Origin: Lineus longissimus
Taxonomy: Eukaryota; Nemertea; Pilidiophora; Heteronemertea; Lineidae
Assembly: GCF_910592395.1 (NCBI RefSeq)
Contig: NC_088311.1
Span: 10,172,501 to 10,236,500 of the forward strand
Length of the DNA: 64,000 nucleotides
Reading direction: 5' to 3'
The position numbers and the translations under genes were made by a program. Positions 55,715-64,000 of the stretch are shown in pieces. Under the pieces are notes generated by a model. It saw only the letters and a program-made list of their open reading frames with translations, ran no database searches and was not told the origin of the DNA. Each line of letters opens with the position of its first letter. Within the stretch, counting starts at the first letter, position 1.

Positions 55715-56940
55715 CCAAACCTAATTTGTCCCTTCAAATCACAGCCGGCATAGTGAGCATCGGCAGATGGGATTCAAAAAGAATCGACTTGAACTTTAGA
55801 ACAAATCCGCCATGTCTCTGACATCATTGGCGCCAAAAACTATTTCTTTTGACCCTGCTGACCTCGATTCTAAAAACTTTTTCAAAAAGGCCATTGAAAC
55901 GTAAAATCAACTGCAAGCATTATCTTTTATATCGCTGAGGTATATAAATATGATATATTGAGAAAAATCTGTACAACTATCGAAATATAAGATTACTTGG
56001 AACTATTTCGGACAATCACTCTGCCAGGCTACATTGAGGCTACATTGGGGTGGAAAAGTATTTTCTGTCCGACCGTGACTTCTCCAATCAGAACTACTCA
56101 AAGGGCATACTGAGATTCAGGCTTTTTATACTCCTTCGTCATATCGAGAGGGGGAGTAGATTGTAAACCACTGCTGCCAGGATGTTAAAAGGGGATCGCC
56201 GTTCATTCACATATATTTAGTGGAGTGTCGGTACGGCAGTGGAGTATGTCATTTTCATTCAAGTGACGACCAATGTAAACGGGCAGACGGCGTGTGCCTT
56301 TAAAAATCACTTACTGCTATAAAGATCTCACCAAAACAGAATGTAATCGTTGGCCTTAGATTTGCAAGACATATCCAAACCACCTCAAAACACTTGCAAA
56401 ATCATTATTAGCGAGAATAAGTATGCTACAGAATGAGGAGATGCACGGAAGGGAATTCGAACACTATTCATCTCGGTTGCCTAGATCCCAAACCTAAGTT
56501 GTCCCTTCAAATCACAGCCGGCACAGTGAGCATCGGCAGATATGACTCCAAGATAATCGACTCGAACTTTAGAACAAATCCGCCATATCTCTGACATCAT
56601 TGGCGCAAAAAACTATTTCTTTTGACCCTGCTGACCTCGATTCTAAATTTTTTTTCAAATAGGCCATTGAAACGTAAAATCAACTGCAAGCATTATCTTT
56701 TATATCACTGAGGTATATAAATACGATATATTGAGGAAAATATGTACAACTATCGAAATATAAGATTACTTGGAACTATTTCGGACAATCACTCTGCCAC
56801 CTGCGCGAACTAGTCACAATTGCGGGGCGTTTTCAATATGGCGACGACTTGAATGGTACAAGAGGGATGTCATCTAGTCATGCATCACCTGGCTCGTTGA
56901 TAACAGGCAAATAAAATCTCCACATGAACATGAAAGCCTT

Positions 56941-57009
56941 GACGGTATAGCGCTTAGAGTGTTAGACCGCGTTCGGCTGGTCACAGGTTCGACTCCCGGT
57001 GAATTCGCC
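56941..57009 (+). other. tRNA-like Pol III head, unit 1
   Basis: TATAGCGCTTAGAG (A-box-like) and GGTTCGACTCC (perfect B box) lie 35 bp apart, followed by runs of six and eight T (57012-57030) that could end Pol III transcription. The T-arm region TCAC-A-GG/CC-GGTGA pairs fairly well, but no acceptor stem forms, so this is SINE-like, not a working tRNA. Confidence 0.6.
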
Positions 57010-58113
57010 TCATTTTTTTCTATTTTTTTTCTTCATTATCTTGTTATCTTTTCATTCATGTTCATGTCATTATTTTCATTATTATCATTGTCATTATTAT
57101 ATCTTGAAGAAAACCACCGAAACAAACATTTTCAAACTACAGCACGCACTGATTCCATGCGTTGGAGTACTTCCGAGGATGATTCGTATCAGAAAAAAGA
57201 TTTCCCGAGGCTATATTGGGGTGGAAAAGTATTTTCTGTCCGACCGTGACTTCTCCAATCAGAACTACTTAAAAAGGGCATACTGAGATTCAGGCTTTTT
57301 ATACTCCTTCGTCATATCGAGAGGGGGAGTAGATTGTAAACCACTGCTGCCAGGATGTTAAAAGGGGATCGCCGTTCATTCACATATATTTACTGGAGTA
57401 TCGGTACGGCAGTGGAGTATGTCATTTTCATTCAAGCGACGACCAATGTAAACGGGCAGACGGCGTGTGCTTTTAAAAATCACTTACTGCTATAAAGATC
57501 TCACCAAAACAGAATGTAATCGTTGGCCTTAGATTTGCAAGACATATCCAAACCACCTCAAAACACTTGCAAAATCATTATTAGCGAGAATAAGTATGCT
57601 ACAGAATGAGGAGATGCACGGAAGGGAATTCGAACACTAGTCATCTCGGTTGCCTAGATCCCAAACCTAAGTTGTCCCTTCAAATCACAGCCGGCACAGT
57701 GAGCATCGGCAGATGGGATTCCAAGAGAATCGACTCGAACTTTAGAACAAATCCGCCATGTCTCTGACATCATTGGCGCCAAAAACTATTTCTTTTGACC
57801 CTGCTGACCTCGATTCTAAAAACTTTTTCAAAAAGGCCATTGAAACGTAAAATCAACTGCAAGCATTATCTTTTATATCACTGAGGTATATAAATACGAT
57901 ATATTGAGGAAAATATGTACAACTATCGAAATATAAGATTACTTGGAACTATTTCGGACAATCACTCTGCCACCTGCGCGAACTAGTCACAATTGCGGGG
58001 CGTTTTCAATATGGCGACGACTTGAATGGTACAAGAGGGATGTCATCTAGTCATGCATCACCTGGCTCGTTGATAACAGGCAAATAAAATCTCCACATGA
58101 ACATGAAAGCCTT

Positions 58114-58182
58114 GACGGTATAGCGCTTAGAGTGTTAGACCGCGTTCGGCTGGTCACAGGTTCGACTCCCGGTGAATTCGCC
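58114..58182 (+). other. tRNA-like head, unit 2
   Basis: Same head as unit 1, with GAATTCGCCAC downstream instead of GAATTCGCCTC. Confidence 0.6.
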
Positions 58183-58993
58183 ACATTTTTTTCTATTTTT
58201 TTCTTCATTATCTTGTTATCTTTTCATTCATGTTCATGTCATTATTTTCATTATTATCATTGTCATTATTATATCTTGAAGAAAACCACCGAAACAAACA
58301 TTTTCAAACTACAGCACGCACTGATTCCATGCGTTGGAGTACTTCCGAGGATGATTCGTATCAGAAAAAAGATTTCTCGAGGCTATATTGGGGTGGAAAA
58401 GTATTTTCTGTCCGACCGTGACTTCTCCAATCAGAACTACTTAAAAAGGGCATACTGAGATTCAGGCTTTTATACTCCTTCGTCATATCGAGAGGGGGAG
58501 TAGATTGTAAACCACTGCTGCCAGGATGTTAAAAGGGGATCGCCGTTCATTCACATATATTTACTGGAGTATCGGTACGGCAGTGGAGTATGTCATTTTC
58601 ATTCAAGCGACGACAAACGGGCAGACGGCGTGTGCCTTTAAAAATCACTAACTGCAATAAAGATCTCACCAGAACAGAATGTAATCGTTGGCCTTAGATT
58701 TGCAAGACATATCCCAACCACCCGCTCAAAACACTTGCAAAATCATTATTAGCGAGAATAAGTATGCTACAGAATGAGGAGATGCACGGAAGGGAATTCG
58801 AACACTATTCATCTCGGTTGCCTAGATCCCAAACCTAAGTTGTCCCTTCAAATCACAGCCGGCACAGTAAGCATCGGCAGATGGGATTCCAAAAGAATCG
58901 ACTCGAACTTTAGAACAAATCCGCCATGTCTCTGACATCATTGGCGCCAAAAACTATTTCTTTTGACCCTGCTGACCTCGACATGAAAGCCTC

Positions 58994-59063
58994 GACGGTA
59001 TAGCGCTTAGAGCGTTAGACTGTGGTTCGGCTGGTCACAGGTTCGACTCCCGGTGAATTCGCC
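58994..59063 (+). other. tRNA-like head, unit 3
   Basis: One base longer (CTGTGGTTCGG); A-box region GCGCTTAGAGCG. It sits directly after the deletion junction at about 58980. Confidence 0.6.
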
Positions 59064-60178
59064 ACATTTTTTTCTATTTTTTTCTTCATTATCTTGTTAT
59101 CTTTTCATTCATGTTCATGTCATTATTTTCATTATTATCATTGTCATTATTATATCTTGAAGAAAACCTGGGAGAAAACCACCGAAACAAACATTTTCAA
59201 ACTGCAGCAAGAACTGATTCCATGCGTTCGAGTACTTCCGAGGATGATTCGTATCAGAAAAAAAATTTCTCGAGGCTACATTGGGGTGGAAAAGTAGTTT
59301 CTGTCCGACCGTGACTTCTCCAATCAGAACTACTTAAAGGGCATACTGAGATTCAGGCTTTTTATACTCCTTCGTCATATCGAGAGGGGGAGTAGATTGT
59401 AAACTACTGCTGCCAGGATGTTAAAAGGGGATCGCCGTTCATTCACATATATTTACTGGAGTATCGGTACGGCAGTGGAGTATGTCATTTTCATTCAAGC
59501 GACGACCAATGTAAACGGGCAGACGGCGTGTGCCTATAAAAATCACTAACTGCAATAAAGATCTCACCAAAACAGAATGTAATCGTTGGCCTCAGATTTG
59601 CAAGACATATCCAAACCACCTCAAAACACTTGCAAAATCATTATTAGCGAGAATAAGTATGCTACAGAATGAGGAGATGCACGGAAGGGAATTCGAACAC
59701 TAGTCATCTCGGTTGCCTAGATCCCAAACCTAAGTTGTCCCTTCAAATCACAGCCGGCACAGTAAGCATCGGCAGATGGGATTCCAAAAGAATCGACTCG
59801 AACTTTAGAACAAATCCGCCATGTCTCTGACATCATTGGCGCCAAAAACTATTTCTTTTGACCCTGCTGACCTCGATTCTAAAAACTTTTTCAAAAAGGC
59901 CATTGAAACGTAAAATCAACTGCAAGCATTATCTTTTATATCACTGAGGTATATAAATACGATATATTGAGGAAAATATGTACAACTATCGAAATATAAG
60001 ATTACTTGGAACTATTTCGGACAATCACTCTGCCACCTGCGCGAATTAGTCACAATTGCGGGGCGTTTTCAATATGGCGACGACTTGAATGGTACAAGAG
60101 GGATGTCATCAATAGTCATGCATCACCTAGCTCGTTGATAACAGCCAAATAAAATCTCCACATGAACATGAAAGCCTT

Positions 60179-60247
60179 GACGGTATAGCGCTTAGAGTGT
60201 TAGACCGCGTTCGGCTGGTCACAGGTTCGACTCCCGGTGAATTCGCC
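60179..60247 (+). other. tRNA-like head, unit 4
   Basis: Identical to unit 1 including GCCTC downstream. Confidence 0.6.
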
Positions 60248-61349
60248 TCATTTTTTTCTATTTTTTTCTTCATTATCTTGTTATCTTTTCATTCATGTTC
60301 ATGTCATTATTTTCATTATTATCATTGTCATTATTATATCTTGAAGAAAACCACCGAAACAAACATTTTCAAACTACAGCACGCACTGATTCCATGCGTT
60401 GGAGTACTTCCGAGGATGATTCGTATCAGAAAAAAGATTTCTCGAGGCTATATTGGGGTGGAAAAGTATTTTCTGTCCGACCGTGACTTCTCCAATCAGA
60501 ACTACTTAATAAGGGCATACTGAGATTCAGGTTTTTTATACTCCTTCGTCATATCGAGAGGGGGAGTAGATTGTAAACCACTGCTGCCAGGATGTTAAAA
60601 GGGGATCGCCGTTCATTCACATATATTTACTGGAGTATCGGTACGGCAGTGGAGTATGTCATTTTCATTCAAGCGACGACCAATGTAAACGGGCAGACGG
60701 CGTGTGCTTTTAAAAATCACTTACTGCTATAAAGATCTCACCAAAACAGAATGTAATCGTTGGCCTTAGATTTGCAAGACATATCCAAACCACCTCAAAC
60801 ACTTGCAAAATCATTATTAGCGAGAATAAGTATGCTACAGAATGAGGAGATGCACGGAAGGGAATTCGAACACTAGTCATCTCGGTTGCCTAGATCCCAA
60901 ACCTAAGTTGTCCCTTCAAATCACAGCCGGCACAGTGAGCATCGGCAGATGGGATTCCAAGAGAATCGACTCGAACTTTAGAACAAATCCGCCATGTCTC
61001 TGACATCATTGGCGCCAAAAACTATTTCTTTTGACCCTGCTGACCTCGATTCTAAAAACTTTTTCAAAAAGGCCATTGAAACGTAAAATCAACTGCAAGC
61101 ATTATCTTTTATATCACTGAGGTATATAAATACGATATATTGAGGAAAATATGTACAACTATCGAAATATAAGATTACTTGGAACTATTTCGGACAATCA
61201 CTCTGCCACCTGCGCGAACTAGTCACAATTGCGGGGCGTTTTCAATATGGCGACGACTTGAATGGTACAAGAGGGATGTCATCTAGTCATGCATCACCTG
61301 GCTCGTTGATAACAGGCAAATAAAATCTCCACATGAACATGAAAGCCTT

Positions 61350-61418
61350 GACGGTATAGCGCTTAGAGTGTTAGACCGCGTTCGGCTGGTCACAGGTTCG
61401 ACTCCCGGTGAATTCGCC
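61350..61418 (+). other. tRNA-like head, unit 5
   Basis: Identical to unit 2 including GCCAC downstream. Confidence 0.6.
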
Positions 61419-62524
61419 ACATTTTTTTCTATTTTTTTCTTCATTATCTTGTTATCTTTTCATTCATGTTCATGTCATTATTTTCATTATTATCATTGTC
61501 ATTATTATATCTTGAAGAAAACCACCGAAACAAACATTTTCAAACTACAGCACGCACTGATTCCATGCGTTGGAGTACTTCCGAGGATGATTCGTATCAG
61601 AAAAACGATTTCTCGAGGCTATATTGGGGTGGAAAAGTATTTTCTGTCCGACCGTGACTTCTCCAATCAGAACTACTTAAAAAGGGCATACTGAGATTCA
61701 GGCTTTTTATACTCCTTCGTCATATCGAGAGGGGGAGTAGATTGTAAACCACTGCTGCCAGGATGTTAAAAGGGGATCGCCGTTCATTCACATATATTTA
61801 CTGGAGTATCGGTACGGCAGTGGAGTATGTCATTTTCATTCAAGCGACGACCAATGTAAACGGGCAGACGGCGTGTGCCTTTAAAAATCACTAACTGCAA
61901 TAAAGATCTCACCAAAACAGAATGTAATCGTTGGCCTTAGATTTGCAAGACATATCCCAACCACCCGCTCAAAACACTTGCAAAATCATTATTAGCGAGA
62001 ATAAGTATGCTACAGAATGAGGAGATGCACGGAAGGGAATTCGAACACTATTCATCTCGGTTGCCTAGATCCCAAACCTAAGTTGTCCCTTCAAATCACA
62101 GCCGGCACAGTAAGCATCGGCAGATGGGATTCCAAAAGAATCGACTCGAACTTTAGAACAAATCCGCCATGTCTCTGACATCATTGGCGCCAAAAACTAT
62201 TTCTTTTGACCCTGCTGACCTCGATTCTAAAAACTTTTTCAAAAAGGCCATTGAAACGTAAAATCAACTGCAAGCATTATCGTTTATATCACTGAGGTAT
62301 ATAAATACGATATATTAAGGAAAATATGTACAACTATCGAAATATAAGATTACTTGGAACTATTTCGGACAATCACTCTGCCACCTGCGCGAACTAGTCA
62401 CAATTGCGGGGCGTTTTCAATATGGCGACGACTTGAATGGTACAAGAGGGATGTCATCTAGTCATGCATCACCTGGCTCGTTGATAACAGGCAAATAAAA
62501 TCTAAACGTGGACATGAAAGCCTC

Positions 62525-62594
62525 GACGGTATAGCGCTTAGAGTGTTAGACCGTGGTTCGGCTGGTCACAGGTTCGACTCCCGGTAAATTCGCC
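62525..62594 (+). other. tRNA-like head, unit 6
   Basis: Like unit 3 (extra base, TGGTTCGG), with CGGTAAATTCGCC at the 3' end. Confidence 0.6.
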
Positions 62595-63707
62595 ACATTT
62601 TTTTCTATTTTTTTCTTCATTATCTTGTTATCTTTTCATTCATGTTCATGTCATTATTTTCATTATTATCATTGTCATTATTATATCTTGAAGAAAACCC
62701 GGGAGAAAACCACCGAAACAAACATTTTCAAACTGCAGCAAGAACTGATTCCATGCGTTCGAGTACTTCCGAGGATGATTCGTATCAGAAAAAATATTTC
62801 TCGAGGCTACATTGGGGTGGAAAAGTAGTTTCTGTCCGACCGTGACCTCTCCAATCAGAACTACTTAAAGGGCATACTGAGATTCAGGCTTTTTATACTC
62901 CTTCGTCATATCGAGAGGGGGAGTAGATTGTAAACTACTGCTGCCAGGATGTTAAAAGGGGATCGCCGTTCATTCACATATATTTACTGGAGTATCGGTA
63001 CGGCAGTGGAGTATGTCATTTTCATTCAAGCGACGACCAATGTAAACGGGCAGACGGCGTGTGCCTTTAAAAATCACTAACTGCAATAAAGATCTCACCA
63101 AAACAGAATGTAATCGTTGGCCTTAGATTTGCAAGACATATCCAAACCACCTCAAAACACTTGCAAAATCATTATTAGCGAGAATAAGTATGCTACAGAA
63201 TGAGGAGAAGCACGGAAGGGAATTCGAACACTAGTCATCTCGGTTGCCTAGATCCCAAACCTAAGTTGTCCCTTCAAATCACACCCGGCACAGTGAGCAT
63301 CGGCAGATGGGATTCCAAGAGAATCGACTCGAACTTTAGAACAAATCCGCCATGTCTCTGACATCATTGGCGCCAAAAACTATTTCTTTTGACCCTGCTG
63401 ACCTCGATTCTAAAAACTTTTTCAAAAAGGCCATTGAAACGTAAAATCAACTGCAAGCATTATCTTTTATATCACTGAGGTATATAAATACGATATTTTG
63501 AGGAAAATACGTACAACTATCGAAATATAAGATTACTTGGAACTATTTCGGACAATCACTTTGCCACCTGCGCGAACTAGTCACAATTGCGGGGCGTTTT
63601 CAATATGGCGACGACTTGAATGGTACAAGAGGGATGTCATCTAGTCATGCATCACCTGGCTCGTTGATAACAGGCAAATAAAATCTACACGTGAACATGA
63701 AAGCCTC

Positions 63708-63777
63708 GACGGTATAGCGCTTAGAGTGTTAGACCGTGGTTCGGCTGGTCACAGGTTCGACTCCCGGTGAATTCGCC
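63708..63777 (+). other. tRNA-like head, unit 7
   Basis: Type-3/6 head (CCGTGGTTCGG), but the body that follows lacks the GGGAGAAAACC insertion. Confidence 0.6.
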
Positions 63778-64000
63778 ACATTTTTTTCTATTTTTTTCTT
63801 TATTATCTTGTTATCTTTTCATTCATGTTCATGTCATTACTTTCATTATTATCATTGTCGTTATTATATCTTGAAGAAAACCACCGAAACAAACATTTTC
63901 AAACTGCAGCACGAACTGATTCCATGCGTTCGAGTACTTCTGAGGATGATTCGTATCAGAAAAAAGATTTCTCGAGGCTACATTGGGGTGGAAAAGTATT

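Larger units (their letters stand above)
55715..64000 (+). repeat. ~1.17-kb satellite array with three-unit higher-order structure
   Basis: Seven tRNA-like heads at 56941, 58114, 58994, 60179, 61350, 62525 and 63708 mark the units, spaced 1173, 880, 1185, 1171, 1175 and 1183 bp. The array starts with a partial unit (55715-56026) and runs off the window. Units 1 and 4 share GAATTCGCCTC. Units 2 and 5 share CCCAACCACCCGCTC. Units 3 and 6 share an insertion GGGAGAAAACC after the AAGAAAACC block and TGGTTCGG in the head. Unit 7 is a mixture. ORFs of about 108 codons recur in the units but are explained by repeat identity. Confidence 0.93.

Noticed and set aside
56941-57009. Functional tRNA gene
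   Set aside because: B box and T-arm look real, but no acceptor stem or convincing anticodon arm forms; better read as a SINE-type head.
56959-62845. Recurring ~108-codon ORFs beginning MLDRVRLVTGSTPGE in the satellite units
   Set aside because: They cross the tRNA-like head and T-runs, recur only because the units are near-identical, and shift frame at the type-3/6 insertion. No sign of selection on protein.

Overview
This window looks like nuclear DNA of a marine invertebrate animal. The genes are split by GT-AG introns. The two recognisable cellular genes are metazoan (a JMJD7-type lysyl hydroxylase and a profilin). The rest is a dense mixture of DNA transposons, a tyrosine-recombinase retrotransposon, MITEs and satellites of the kind found in lancelets, hemichordates, cnidarians and molluscs. 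I cannot name the species. I see no bacterial operons, CRISPR arrays or viral genes.

Layout. 1-2974: three exons of a hAT-type transposase gene, one intron of which holds a 1.1-kb repeat with nuclear-receptor-like half-sites. 2975-6900: simple palindromic repeats, an acidic 'EPYRFEP' ORF, unrecognised ORFs, an SGNH-like ORF and exons resembling the N-terminal part of DUF6729-type proteins. 7018-8403: a TTAA-flanked DNA element with a THAP-domain ORF. 8493-14639: an apparently complete P-superfamily transposon (33-bp perfect TIRs, 7-bp target duplication) with a five-exon transposase and a convergent PHD-finger gene. 14916-16690: a decayed Mutator-like transposase. 17373-19957: broken DUF6729-like genes. 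20725-28090: a broken DDE transposase whose reading frame was split by a complete PIF/Harbinger element (23134-25976) carrying transposase and Myb-like genes. 28461-29141: a pogo/Tigger transposase remnant. 29760-35913: a Ngaro/DIRS-type retrotransposon with split direct repeats. 36291-38909: another dead transposase fused to a second copy of the 1.1-kb repeat. 38910-46230: MITEs, a second DUF6729-like locus, a 117-bp satellite, a 905-bp foldback element and a LINE remnant.

46516-49572 is the clearest host gene: seven exons of JMJD7 on the minus strand, with a pogo-type MITE in one intron. A 23-bp minisatellite at 51160-51700 reads as an array of consensus 5' splice sites on the JMJD7 strand. 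An intronless profilin ORF lies at 52137-52535. From 55715 to the window end runs a ~1.17-kb satellite. Each full unit carries a tRNA-like Pol III head followed by T-runs, and the units form a three-unit higher-order repeat.

How it fits together: most coding sequence belongs to selfish elements at different stages of decay, often nested. Two elements (P and Harbinger) keep terminal repeats, target duplications and paired convergent genes, and look recent. The P element's accessory PHD gene has one in-frame stop. All family names come from reading translated motifs by eye; no database search was possible.
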